From: Arthrobacter sp. OV608
Lineage (GTDB): Bacteria > Actinomycetota > Actinomycetes > Actinomycetales > Micrococcaceae
DNA: 64,000 bases
Assembly (NCBI GenBank): GCA_900110595.1
Contig: FOEZ01000005.1
Span: 1-64,000 of the forward strand
Direction of reading: 5' to 3'
The notes below the pieces were generated by a model that saw only the letters and a program-made list of their open reading frames with translations, had not been told where the DNA came from and searched no databases. The position numbers were made by a program, and so were the translations under genes. Position 1 is the first letter of the stretch. Each line of letters starts with the position of its first letter. This document shows positions 9,224 through 17,376 of the stretch, piece after piece.

Positions 9224-10492
9224 ATGATCGACTGGAAAACGATCGATAATGGCCTACTAGACCCGAATTTCTATGTTGGAACCGACTATCATGCCGCGTT
9301 CACGCAGATGCGGGACGAGGACCCGGTCCGCTGGGTTCGGGACGAGCGCTACGGCAAGGATTACTGGGCGATCACGCGGCACGAAGATGTGAGCGAGGTC
9401 CTGAAAAATGCACACGACTTCAGCTCCCGCTGGAACAGCCGGATACCGCTCACCCCGAAGCGGGTTACCCCTGAAGAGCGACACAAACGGGGGGTCGACG
9501 TGCGGATCACCGAATTGGATTTTCCCATGCATGACCTTTACCGTCGGCCGATCAACAAGCATTTCACTGTGCCGCAGATCGAAAAGATGCGGCAAGGGAT
9601 CGAGCAGATGGTCGATGACATTATCGACTCGATTGCAGCGAAGGGGGAGTGTGATCTCGTCGAGGACATTGCCGCGGCGCTCCCGACGAGGGTCACCCTT
9701 GAAATGGTGGGGGTGCCGAAGGAGGACTGGGATTACATTACCGAGGCGTCATGGCAGTTTATGTCATCTGGTCACCCGCGTTGGATGATCGACAATGACC
9801 CTGTAAAAACTTACGACCTCGGTCAGCAAAAGCTACTGGATTACTGCACGAAACTTGCTCTGGATCGCCGAGAGAATCCGAAGGACGATTTCGCAACCAT
9901 AATCGGTGAGCTAGAGATTGATGGTGAAAAGCTCAGCATTCATGAGATGAAGAGCTGGTTTGTCGCACTCATTGGGGGTGGGCTGGAGACCACGCGTAAC
10001 GCCGTAGCGGTTGGCATGTGGGAGCTCATGAGGCAGCCTGAGCAGCGTAAAATGCTCGCCGAAAATCCTAATCTGACTAGTAGTACCGTCGAGGAGATTC
10101 TTCGTTGGGTTACACCGACCAAGAACAAGTTGCGCATCGCGAGCCGAGACTTCGAGTTCCGGGGCAAGCGGATCAAGCGCGGGGATTGGGTTGGGTGTTT
10201 TTTGGTTTCGGCTAACAGGGACGATCGAGTGTTCGACAACGCCCAGGAGTTCGATATCCGAAGAGACCCGAACCCTCACCTGGCGTTTGGTCACGGGCCG
10301 CATGTGTGTCTTGGCCGTCCGCTGGCGCGCATGGAGCTCGCGACGCTCGTCCCACGCGTGCTGAAGGCGTTTCCCGACATGCATACCACTGTCACAGGGC
10401 CGGCTTGGTTGGCCGACACCAGCGTCACAGGGTTCACCGAACTGCCCGTAGCCTACACACCCGTGCGTGTTCCGGCGCGCACAAGAGCCTGA
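9224..10492 (+). CDS. cytochrome P450 monooxygenase (class I, bacterial)
   Basis: A soluble P450 of 422 residues with no membrane anchor. The haem-ligand loop FGHGPHVCLGRPLA has Cys362. The ExxR motif is E291-R294 (EILR), and the I-helix oxygen-activation motif is GGGLETT (251-257), with Glu-Thr as the acid-alcohol pair. The ATG follows AGAAGGAGCGACCGG. The ferredoxin gene begins nine bases after the stop and a ferredoxin reductase follows, so the complete NADH-to-P450 electron chain is encoded together, as in the P450cam system. The likely role is hydroxylation of a hydrophobic alicyclic substrate. The CYP family cannot be fixed without a database search. A truncated relative lies at 20314-20446. 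Confidence 0.93.
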   Translation: MIDWKTIDNGLLDPNFYVGTDYHAAFTQMRDEDPVRWVRDERYGKDYWAITRHEDVSEVLKNAHDFSSRWNSRIPLTPKRVTPEERHKRGVDVRITELDFPMHDLYRRPINKHFTVPQIEKMRQGIEQMVDDIIDSIAAKGECDLVEDIAAALPTRVTLEMVGVPKEDWDYITEASWQFMSSGHPRWMIDNDPVKTYDLGQQKLLDYCTKLALDRRENPKDDFATIIGELEIDGEKLSIHEMKSWFVALIGGGLETTRNAVAVGMWELMRQPEQRKMLAENPNLTSSTVEEILRWVTPTKNKLRIASRDFEFRGKRIKRGDWVGCFLVSANRDDRVFDNAQEFDIRRDPNPHLAFGHGPHVCLGRPLARMELATLVPRVLKAFPDMHTTVTGPAWLADTSVTGFTELPVAYTPVRVPARTRA

Positions 10493-10501
10493 GGAGGCCA
10501 A

Positions 10502-10819
10502 GTGACCAGCATCATCCAGTTCCGTATTCCGACCGGTGAGGTTCGCAAGGTCGACGCGGCCGACGGGGAGACCGTCATGCGGGCCGCCCTGTCCCAGGAC
10601 ATCCCCGGCATCGTCGGTGAATGCGGAGGCGAGTTGACGTGCGCGACCTGTCACGTCCACGTCACCCCCGAATGGTTCGATCAACTGGAACCGGCCTCGG
10701 GAGATGAGGAGGACATGCTCGAGGTGCTGGACGACCGCACCGAACACAGCAGATTGTGCTGCCAGATCCGGATCACCCCTGACTTGGACGGAATTGAGGT
10801 CGCAGTGCCGGAGCACTGA
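10502..10819 (+). CDS. [2Fe-2S] ferredoxin, putidaredoxin type
   Basis: The 105-residue ferredoxin has cluster ligands Cys41, Cys47 and Cys50 (C-x5-C-x2-C in ECGGELTCATC) and a fourth Cys in SRLCCQI, most likely Cys87. The tail RITPDLDGIEVAVPE is very close to the end of putidaredoxin. It starts at GTG directly after GGAGGCCAA and follows the P450 stop by nine bases. It should carry electrons one at a time from the FAD reductase encoded at 11091 to the P450 haem. Confidence 0.93.
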   Translation: MTSIIQFRIPTGEVRKVDAADGETVMRAALSQDIPGIVGECGGELTCATCHVHVTPEWFDQLEPASGDEEDMLEVLDDRTEHSRLCCQIRITPDLDGIEVAVPEH

Positions 10820-10932
10820 TCTCTGAAAGCCCATCCACACAGTCGTCAACGACGTGCCGGTTGCCTCCAACTGTTCGCGAGTCGTTGGTGAGGCTCCGGG
10901 CAGCCCCGGGAAGACAAGGGCTGCGAGAGTCT

Positions 10933-10950
10933 CTTAGCCTTGATCCACCG
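10933..10950 (+). repeat. 18-base direct repeat, copy 2
   Basis: Exact copy of CTTAGCCTTGATCCACCG found at 9031-9048. It lies in the 271-base gap between the ferredoxin and the reductase. The same gap holds CGCGACGG facing CCGTCGCG and other short complementary stretches, and may contain a second promoter. Confidence 0.7.
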
Positions 10951-11090
10951 GAACGGGCTATCGGCCAGTGCCGAAGAGGCGCGACGGGGCCCTGTCCACC
11001 TCGGCACCCTGCACCGTCGCGACTGCGGCGACGGCGCCCTCGGCAGGAGTTTGCCTAACCTATTATTCTCCCACTTTTCGGAGGTTTTCC

Positions 11091-12320
11091 ATGTCAGCAC
11101 ACCACGATGTCCTGGTTGTCGGGGCGGGCCCGGCGGGGACCCAGGTCGCGGTCGGGCTCGTCACCGCAGGCATCACTGGGTCGATCGCCGTCCTCGGGTC
11201 CGAGCCCGGGCTTCCCTACGAGCGCCCTCCGCTGTCGAAGGCGTACCTCGTCGGCGAGGTTCCGGAGGACACCCTGCCGCTGCGCTCGGCCGCTTACTGG
11301 CTCAAGTCACCGATTGAGTTGCATTCGTCGACGACCGTCGAGTGGCTCGACCCGGCCCTTCACGCCATCCGCACCACCGACGGCCGCGAGTTCACTTACG
11401 GGAGCTTAGTGTGGGCCGCGGGCTGTCGCCCGCGCGTGTTGCCTGTCCCTGGGGCGGACCTGAGCGGAGTGCTCGGGCTGCGCACCCTGGACGACGCCCG
11501 GTGGTTGCGCGGCAAGCTCGGTCCGGACAGCCAGGTGGTGGTGATCGGCGGCGGATACATAGGCCTGGAGGTCGCTGCCTCAGCCACAAAGCTCGGTGCC
11601 TCGGTCACCGTGCTGGAGGCCCAGGACCGCGTGCTCGCCCGGGTCGCCGGTGCCGAACTGTCGACATTCGTCACCGATCGGCATCGAGCCGCCGGCGTAC
11701 GGATCGAGCTGAACGCCACCGTGACCGAGATCGTGGGGGATGGCAAGCGTTGCACGGGAGTGCGGCTGGCGAACGGCGAGACGCTACCTGCGGATGTCGT
11801 GGTCGTCGGAATCGGCGTGGTCCCCAATGTGGAGCCCGTCGCCGCGGCGGGGGCGGACGCCCCCAACGGTCTGCTCGTCGATGTCCACGGACGCACCACT
11901 CTGCCCGACGTGCTGGCAGCCGGCGACTGCGCTCTGATGGGCACGGACGGGCTGCGCCTCGAGTCGATCCCGAACGCCGCCGCCCATGCCAAAGCCGTCA
12001 TCGCGACGCTCACCGGCGAACCTCGTCCCGGCGCCGAGGTACCGTGGTTCTGGTCCAATCAGTACGACCTTCGGCTGAAGACCGCGGGCGTCCTCGCGGG
12101 CTACGACGCCACCGTCGTCCGGGGGGACCCCGCGACGGGCCGGTTCGCGGTCGTGTACCTGGCAGGCAACGTGGTCGTCGCCGTCGACACCGTAAACTCC
12201 CCCAAGGATTTTACGCAGGCCAAGCAGTTGATCGGCCTGGACGTCCGAGGCATGATCGAGGCTCTGACAGATCCAACCGTCGACCTGAAGGAAGTGGCGC
12301 GGCAGGGGGTAACGGTCTAG
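11091..12320 (+). CDS. ferredoxin reductase (putidaredoxin-reductase-like, FAD/NADH)
   Basis: A 409-residue flavoprotein with two dinucleotide folds: FAD-binding VVGAGPAGTQ (GAGPAG 11-16) and NADH-binding VVIGGGYIGLEVA (GGGYIG 153-158). The later ADVLAAGDCALM box and a reductase C-terminal domain (WFWSNQYDLRLKTAG) are typical of the putidaredoxin reductase/BphA4 group. The ATG at 11091 is preceded by TTTTCGGAGGTTTTCC; an upstream in-frame start at 10968 has no such site. It completes the three-component P450 system with the ferredoxin at 10502. Confidence 0.93.
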   Translation: MSAHHDVLVVGAGPAGTQVAVGLVTAGITGSIAVLGSEPGLPYERPPLSKAYLVGEVPEDTLPLRSAAYWLKSPIELHSSTTVEWLDPALHAIRTTDGREFTYGSLVWAAGCRPRVLPVPGADLSGVLGLRTLDDARWLRGKLGPDSQVVVIGGGYIGLEVAASATKLGASVTVLEAQDRVLARVAGAELSTFVTDRHRAAGVRIELNATVTEIVGDGKRCTGVRLANGETLPADVVVVGIGVVPNVEPVAAAGADAPNGLLVDVHGRTTLPDVLAAGDCALMGTDGLRLESIPNAAAHAKAVIATLTGEPRPGAEVPWFWSNQYDLRLKTAGVLAGYDATVVRGDPATGRFAVVYLAGNVVVAVDTVNSPKDFTQAKQLIGLDVRGMIEALTDPTVDLKEVARQGVTV

Positions 12321-12367
12321 ATGTACCCGGCCAGGAGGTTGGCGGCAGTGGTTGGGTTGCGGAAGGG

Positions 12368-12423
12368 GAGAACCTCCGGGCTCAGTGGAGATATCTGACG
12401 TCTTCACAATCACGGAGGTTCTC
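12368..12423. repeat. 11-bp inverted repeat GAGAACCTCCG / CGGAGGTTCTC
   Basis: The perfect arms at 12368-12378 and 12413-12423 enclose 34 bases. The right arm contains the ribosome binding site of the IS481 remnant that starts at 12424. It may therefore be the element's own terminal or regulatory repeat, or a terminator for the reductase gene. No T-run follows. Confidence 0.5.
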
Positions 12424-12585
12424 GTGTCCCGTACTGCCGGCCTAACTGTTAATGGCCGTCGGTTGATTGTCGAGCGGGCCCGTCAAGGGTGACCGCAAGC
12501 ACATATCGCTGCCGCGATGGGGATGTCCCGCCGGTGTGTGCAGCAGTGGATCCGCAGATACCGGCCCGAGGGCGATGCGGGATGC
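12424..12585 (+). mobile_element. IS481-family transposase, N-terminal remnant
   Basis: From a GTG after CGGAGGTTCTC the frame reads SRTAGLTVNGRRLIVERARQ, then an in-frame TGA where the family has Trp. It continues PQAHIAAAMGMSRRCVQQWI and RRYRPEGDAGC. This is the HTH region of IS481/rve-type transposases. The rest of the gene is gone. It is a different subtype from the IS481 remnant at 21157-21932. Confidence 0.8.
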
Positions 12586-12613
12586 GCATTGGAGGTGGAA
12601 GTATTGTCTTGGG

Positions 12614-12847
12614 TCAGTCCCTCAGATCCTGATGCTCCAGCAATTCGTGCCTGTAGTGGAGCAGGAACTCATGCTTGAAAGGCCAATCCAAGGGGAACGC
12701 GATCAAGGCCGCGATTGGCCATGGGTAGACGCGCCGTGATCCGATCAGCAGGGCAACGACGATGGCAAGCTTCACGATCCCGTGCACTAGCAGGTAGGCC
12801 GCGACGAACGCCGAACCGATAGGAGGGCCATCAGGCGAGGATCGCTC
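12614..12847 (-). pseudogene. DUF2127 membrane protein fragment
   Basis: The minus strand reads SAFVAAYLLVHGIVKLAIVV, ALLIGSRRVYPWPIAALIAF and then PLDWPFKHEFLLHYRHELLE before a TGA at 12614-12616. The first part matches the conserved membrane helices of DUF2127 proteins. The last 30 residues do not, and an in-frame TAA lies at 12848-12850. There is no start codon. It is a leftover piece of a membrane protein of unknown role. Confidence 0.6.
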
Positions 12848-13559
12848 TTAACCACCAGGCCCTTGAGTCCAGCCGACTCGCCCCACCCGTGACTATTTCA
12901 GCAGTCTCCTAGACCAGCCGTCCTTTCGTCGTCTGCCGTGGACGGAGCCTAGAGGTGTCCTCCCGGGTAAGCCCCTTTATGTGTGTGGTCAACAATGCAG
13001 ATGTTAATGAAGTCCCCAGGTCTGTCGGACTTGCGATACCGGGACACGAATCGGCCTGAAAAATTTCCCTTCACCCTTGTGTTGCTGTGTTTTCTGTGGT
13101 CGTTGGTTGTGGGCGTCGTTCTGGTAGGGGACCACCCGCTGGGCTGAGGGGCGGGAGTGCAACTTGGAGAACCGGCGCCGGGACGAAAACTTCGTCCGAA
13201 GCGATACCACTCCGCTCTGGGAAGTTTTCGTTCCCGGGGTCGGCGCGGTAGCACCTGGTTGCGCGGAGGACCCGCCCAGCGATCATGGGACATATCAGAA
13301 TGACAAGCAGTTCGTACTTCTGCTTGTCCACCGACGCCAAGGTATCGGCGGCATGATTTAGCACGATAAGGCCGGGGGAAAACTCGGCGCCATGAGTGGT
13401 TCGGCGTGAGAGTCGTTCCACAAGGTGGGTCGTTGGTAGATTCCAGTACCGCAAAAGCCTGTTGAGGTGCGAGCCACTGCTGTCAGGACAAAGAAGACCA
13501 CAGCCCTTCGTTTGGGGTGCGGTCTTCGGTTGAACGCTTACGGCGGGGCCAAAACGGGG

Positions 13560-13576
13560 TGTGGACGTTGTCCACA
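13560..13576. repeat. palindrome TGTGGACGTTGTCCACA
   Basis: Arms TGTGGAC and GTCCACA flank GTT, preceded by GCCAAAACGGGG. A close copy with the same left context lies 483 bases downstream. Confidence 0.65.
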
Positions 13577-13654
13577 TTCTTGCCCTCGGATCAGGTAATA
13601 CTGTCCTCGGACTGCTTCGAATTCCGCATGCTTCCTCGGGCTCCCTGTGTTTGC

Positions 13655-13719
13655 AAGGCTTTGAATGCAGTTCGAGTCCCACCCCCGGCACGGCATATCC
13701 CCTCGTCACAGGGGTTTTT
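13655..13719 (+). other. tRNA 3'-end-like sequence followed by a terminator
   Basis: GTTCGAGTCCCACCCCCGGCA (13670-13690) looks like the T-arm and acceptor 3' strand of a tRNA. It is followed after eight bases by CCCCT-cgtcac-AGGGG and TTTTT (13699-13719), the usual arrangement behind actinobacterial tRNA genes. No matching 5' half (GCCGGGG at the proper distance) is present, so this is not a working tRNA. A tRNA-end attachment-site scar is a likely origin. Confidence 0.45.
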
Positions 13720-14042
13720 GCTTTAACGTGTTGACATGGCTTGTGGTGGCGTCCCTCTGACGCTAGTTGCGCGGGCTATGGCCTGGCGGCCGCGGAGCCT
13801 ATTCAGGTGTGTGGGGTGGCGGGTTCAAGTCCCTGGCTGGTGGGCCTTCCGCCTGCTGTGGTGGGGTCAGATGCTTCCTCCTTCCGGTGCTGTCGGGTCG
13901 GTACGTGGTGGCCGGCACCTATTCATGGTCATAGGGGGAGGAAACAACATGACGTCGCCGACTTTGGTACAAGGTTCTTCTTGGAGGGCTCCTCCAAGAC
14001 GTTAAAGAGTTGCGGCTGGACGCTTTGTCCTGCCAAAGGGGG

Positions 14043-14059
14043 TGTGGACACTGTCCACA
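14043..14059. repeat. palindrome TGTGGACACTGTCCACA
   Basis: Second copy of the 13560 palindrome. The complement extends one base further on each side (GTGTGGACA-C-TGTCCACAC), and GCCAAAGGGGG precedes it. Eight of eight bases in each half-site pair. Confidence 0.65.
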
Positions 14060-14331
14060 CTTACGTCTGCTTTATGGAGTCCCTTTAGTGGGGTGGGCGT
14101 GGAAGAGAATCTCGGATTGCCAGTGGAATGTAGCCGTGTTGGCGCTCACCGAACCCGCCATGGACCGTGAAGTTCGATGTGCCTGTTAGCTAACTGCCTC
14201 TACTTCTGGTCTTTCCATCGATCCAGAGGCTTCTTAGCCTGATGTCAGAAAGGACCCCAGGTACCGGCTTGACGTCAGGTTTGGGTGTGCGCCCAACAAG
14301 ACAGCTCCTGGTCGAATTGCGAATACAGAGG

Positions 14332-14364
14332 CACCCGCCCGCGTTACCCCGGGCGGGTGTTTCT
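14332..14364 (+). terminator. GC-rich hairpin, possible terminator
   Basis: CACCCGCCC (14332-14340) and GGGCGGGTG (14351-14359) form a 9-bp stem with a 10-base loop, followed by TTTCTGCTT on the plus strand. On the minus strand, where the glycerate kinase remnant ends just upstream, no T-run follows. Orientation is therefore uncertain. Confidence 0.5.
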
Positions 14365-14389
14365 GCTTCCCGCAGTAAGTGCAGTTCAG

Positions 14390-15112
14390 CTACAGGAGCT
14401 TTGTTCCGACTTCTTTGCCGATCTGTCGGAGCAGGGTGGCTGAGAGCCCCGGGATTCTTGGAGTAGTTCAGATCGGTGTAGTCGGCCAGTGTGTATACCC
14501 GGGTGAGGGACATTTCGAACCATCGCTCTTTGGGAAGCAGGGAGCGGCCGGCGACGGCGATGATGGGGCGGGTGCCTGACCGTCGCGCAACATCGGCGGG
14601 CAGTTTTCCTGCCAGGGTTTGTTCGGATGCTGCCTTCGCCGGTGATGACCACATCGCAGCTGTCCTTGGGGGTGTTGAAGTCCAGTAGGTCCAGAAAGTA
14701 GTCGGCTCCCGATACCTGTTTGGCGCCGAGCAGCAGGCAGGCGTAGCCGATGCCGCCGGCGCTTCCGGCGCCTTCATATGCTGCAAATGACTCCGCTTCG
14801 GTCAATCCGGCTTCTGCCATTTTGATCACGTGCCCCAGGCTCTCATCGTGGAAGGCGATGTCCTCCGCATTGGCGCGTTTTTGGGGTCCGAAGACCGCCG
14901 GTGCGCCATGGGGGCCGCGGAGGGGGTTGTGGACGTCGCTTGCGACGACGAGTTCGGTGTCCTGCAGTTCCGGGAGTGCAGTGCGGAGAACGGACTGGAT
15001 CTGTCCCAACGGTCACCGCTTCCATAGAGCTGGCGCCCATGGGAGTCGTGGAAGCTGTAGCCGATGGCTGTCAGCAATCCCATTCCGCCGTCGGTGCTGG
15101 TGCTGCCGCGCA
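14390..15112 (-). pseudogene. glycerate kinase, C-terminal part with several frameshifts
   Basis: Three minus-strand frames join into the C-terminal two thirds of a glycerate kinase: GLLTAIGYSFHDSHGRQLYG, then DTELVVASDVHNPLRGPHGA and PAVFGPQK, AGSAGGIGYACLLLGAKQV, DVVITGEGSI, then GTRPIIAVAGRSLLPKERWF and, in the third frame, LSATLLRQIGKEVGTKLL before TAG at 14390-14392. The N-terminus is cut off at about 15112, where an IS21-type fragment begins on the other strand. It normally phosphorylates glycerate; this copy is dead. Confidence 0.85.
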
Positions 15113-15126
15113 GTGCCAGGACGATC

Positions 15127-15488
15127 CTGGGTTGCGACCGGGAAGACGTTCTTCCTCGAAGCCCTCGGCCAGCAGGCCGTCGAAGCCGGCATGCGGGTCG
15201 CCTGGTTCAGGCTCGAGGACCTCGGCGTCCTCGTCCGCGCCCACCGGACCGATGACAGTGTCACCCGGGCCTTCGCCCGGATCCTCCGAGCCGAGCTCGT
15301 GGTCATTGACGACATTGGCCTGCTGCTCGTGGCCACCGACGCCGCCGAAGGCCTCTACCGAGTCGTGGACGCAGCCTATGAAAAACGCTCCGTCGCTATC
15401 AGTTCCAACCTCCACCCCGCCGGATTCGACGAGCTCATGCCCAAAACCCTCGCCACTGCCGCCGTCACAATGGCTCACTTTTCGACCG
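15127..15488 (+). mobile_element. IS21-family IstB ATPase fragment
   Basis: The frame reads ATGKTFFLEALGQQAVEAGM, then VAWFRLEDLGVLVRAHRTDD, LVVIDDIGLLLVATDAAEGL and YEKRSVAISSNLHPAGFDEL. This is the AAA core of IstB-like helper ATPases. The Walker A motif is cut at its 5' side, leaving only the GKT part. The end after PKTLATA deviates from the family. No istA is nearby. It abuts the glycerate kinase remnant, and insertion or recombination probably destroyed both. Confidence 0.8.
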
Positions 15489-16201
15489 TCACCGACAAGC
15501 GGGAGGTTCTCACGACGCTCGGCCCGCAGCCAGATGAGTCCACCATGGCCCGCCTGATGGATCTCGACGCGAGTACTTGCCTTCAGTAGCCTCGACGAGA
15601 AGACACCGTTCATCGAAACCGAGGAGCGCGAGGAGCTATTCGCCGCACTCGACGAAGTTGTAACGGAGCAAGAGCAGGAACTGAGCGGTTCTCTCGCGGC
15701 CGAGCGATCGGCCCATCTCTCCGGAGTGACAGCGCGCGGAACTGGTGACGAGCATATGCCTACCCCAGGCGGTCGGCGCGCCCAGGGCTTAACTGCGGCT
15801 GATTTGGGGGGTCGACGCAAATTCCGCAAGCATGTCGTGAGTCAGCCGCGAAGCTAAGGGTGGCGTTGGAGATTGGCGTATCGCGCCCACGGCTCTGCTG
15901 CCGCGTTGGCATTGGCATTCATTGCCGTTGACTCGTACCCAGATCCGAAAGACTCTGGCCGGGAGCTGGTGTGGCACAAGCGTGTAGTGGACCAAACCGG
16001 TGCCGGCATTCTGGCACCATTCGACTTGCCGGCTGGGGACGCTCGGTGTCCGTGTGCGATCGTATTCAAAAAGCCGCCTTAACCGGTTGCGATCGTATTC
16101 AACATCCCTGTATGGTGGTCTAGATCACGCCAGAGGCCGCCTTTGGCGCGAAGCCCGATCCCCGAAGCCGTGGGTCCAATGTGAGGAATTGAGGAATTGC
16201 T
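15489..16201. other. no supported gene; upstream region of the binding protein
   Basis: A frame-3 stretch from about 15560 to 15856 (including KTPFIETEEREELFAALDEV) is open and acidic, but I recognise no family and no start. The last 150 bases contain the paired operators at 16055-16102 and probably the promoter of the ABC transporter operon. Confidence 0.4.
16055..16102. promoter_or_regulatory. two identical 15-base operators TGCGATCGTATTCAA
   Basis: TGCGATCGTATTCAA stands at 16055-16069 and again at 16088-16102, 33 bases apart (about three helix turns). In reverse complement they give TTGAATACGATCGCA, matching the GAATACGATNC sites near 3309, 3478, 22044 and 23738. They lie 100-150 bases before the binding-protein gene. 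Confidence 0.6.
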
Positions 16202-17299
16202 GTGAGAAAGCGAAGGAGCATGATGGCGCGCGGATCCTTGGTTGTCGCATGCGGGTTGCTTGCGTTGACAGGATGCGCGTCCGGAGGAGCCGGTTCAGCA
16301 GTAAGCGAGCCGAGTGCGAACGCGAGTGACGCGTCCGCCGAGGTCATGGACCAGGCGGAATGGTCGAAGATTGAGGACGCCGCCAACAAGGAAGGCGAGG
16401 TGACCGTTTACGGAGTCGTGAACGCGAAGACCGTCGACGCGATAACTAGTGGGTTTGCGAAGGACTACCCGAACATCAAGCTGACGTACGTGCGTCTGAG
16501 CCCATCAGATATCAGGGCCAGGCTGGATGCCGAGATCGCGTCCGGGAACGCCGGTGCGGATGCCGTCGATAATCTGGATCACGCGTCGTTCGACGGCTAT
16601 GCGGCCAAGGGTGCTTTGCTGCCGCTCACTGTTCCGTCGCTGGGCGATCCGGAATTCGACCGCACCAAGTACGAGCGCACTCCCTATGTAGCACAGTTCG
16701 TCGATGGGCCGTATGCGTGGGCTTGGAACACCAAGTTGCTGCCGCAGGGCATCAGCTCCTGGCAGGATTACTTGAACCTCGACGTGTCGCAGCTCGCAGC
16801 GACAGATCCCTCGATCGGTCCGAGCGTCGCCGCGATGTACGAAACGTTCGAGGGCTCTGACGCCGGGGGCTCTGGATTCCTCGACAAGTTGACGGCTAAG
16901 GGCAAGCCCCGCATCTATGCGGGTTCGAACCCCCAAGTCGCGGCGCTGGCTGCTGGGGAAGTGGCTGCCTCGCTGCCAGTTCCTGTTGCCGTCGCGGCGA
17001 CCATCAAAGCGACCGGTGCGCCAATTGACTACAGACTTCCTCCGACTACGCAGAGCATCACCAGTGAGCTGGCGGTCGTGAAGTCGGCCAAGCACCTGAA
17101 TGCGGCGCAGGTATTCGCAAACTGGCTGCTGGGTAAGGCAGGTCAGGGTGCGGTGGCTCAAGGTGGATTCGTCGCAGTACGCGGTGGCACACCCCAGACC
17201 ATCGACACCAAGGGAGCCACACTTGTCGAGCTCCCGCAAATCACGACCGACCAGTTCAAAGCGTTCCTGCAGCGCTGGAACCAACTGCTGGCCCAATAA
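16202..17299 (+). CDS. ABC transporter substrate-binding lipoprotein (Fe/spermidine-type family)
   Basis: A 365-residue extracellular binding protein. The signal peptide has a basic start and ends in a lipobox LTGC, giving a lipid-anchored Cys about 25 residues in. The mature part begins with a Ser/Ala-rich linker and the fold EGEVTVYGVVNAKTVDAITSGFAKDYPNIKL typical of AfuA/FutA-like proteins. It starts at GTG after GAGGAATTGCT. An ATPase and a fused permease follow, forming a complete importer. These families carry iron, polyamines, thiamine or small organic anions; the substrate is not evident. Its operators tie it to the catabolic island rather than to iron control. Confidence 0.88.
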   Translation: MRKRRSMMARGSLVVACGLLALTGCASGGAGSAVSEPSANASDASAEVMDQAEWSKIEDAANKEGEVTVYGVVNAKTVDAITSGFAKDYPNIKLTYVRLSPSDIRARLDAEIASGNAGADAVDNLDHASFDGYAAKGALLPLTVPSLGDPEFDRTKYERTPYVAQFVDGPYAWAWNTKLLPQGISSWQDYLNLDVSQLAATDPSIGPSVAAMYETFEGSDAGGSGFLDKLTAKGKPRIYAGSNPQVAALAAGEVAASLPVPVAVAATIKATGAPIDYRLPPTTQSITSELAVVKSAKHLNAAQVFANWLLGKAGQGAVAQGGFVAVRGGTPQTIDTKGATLVELPQITTDQFKAFLQRWNQLLAQ

Positions 17300-17314
17300 T
17301 TATTTGCTGCCTCG

Positions 17315-17337
17315 GACGCCAGCTCGCCGCTGGCGTC
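17315..17337 (+). other. intercistronic hairpin
   Basis: GACGCCAGC-tcgcc-GCTGGCGTC forms a perfect 9-bp stem just after the binding-protein gene, with no T-run. Such hairpins often protect the mRNA of the abundant binding protein while letting part of transcription through. Confidence 0.6.
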
Positions 17338-17376
17338 TGAAGCGCTTAGTACTGAAGCTATTTAGGTGGGAGAGAT

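Larger units (their letters stand above)
12848..14389. other. 1.5-kb region without a supported gene, rich in palindromes
   Basis: No open frame here has a recognisable domain or a sensible start. The stretch holds two related 17-bp palindromes (13560-13576 and 14043-14059), a tRNA 3'-end-like piece with a terminator, a 9-bp hairpin TCTTGGAGG-gct-CCTCCAAGA at 13979-13999, and a GC-rich hairpin at 14332-14359. It may be the non-coding end of a mobile or plasmid-derived segment. Confidence 0.5.

Noticed and set aside
13071..13709. 212-residue open frame on the minus strand
   Set aside because: No domain or ribosome binding site is visible, and it covers the palindrome and the tRNA-like end.
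13815..13840. tRNA-like T-arm GGGTTCAAGTCCC
   Set aside because: Only three base pairs form around the loop and no acceptor stem or anticodon arm can be drawn.
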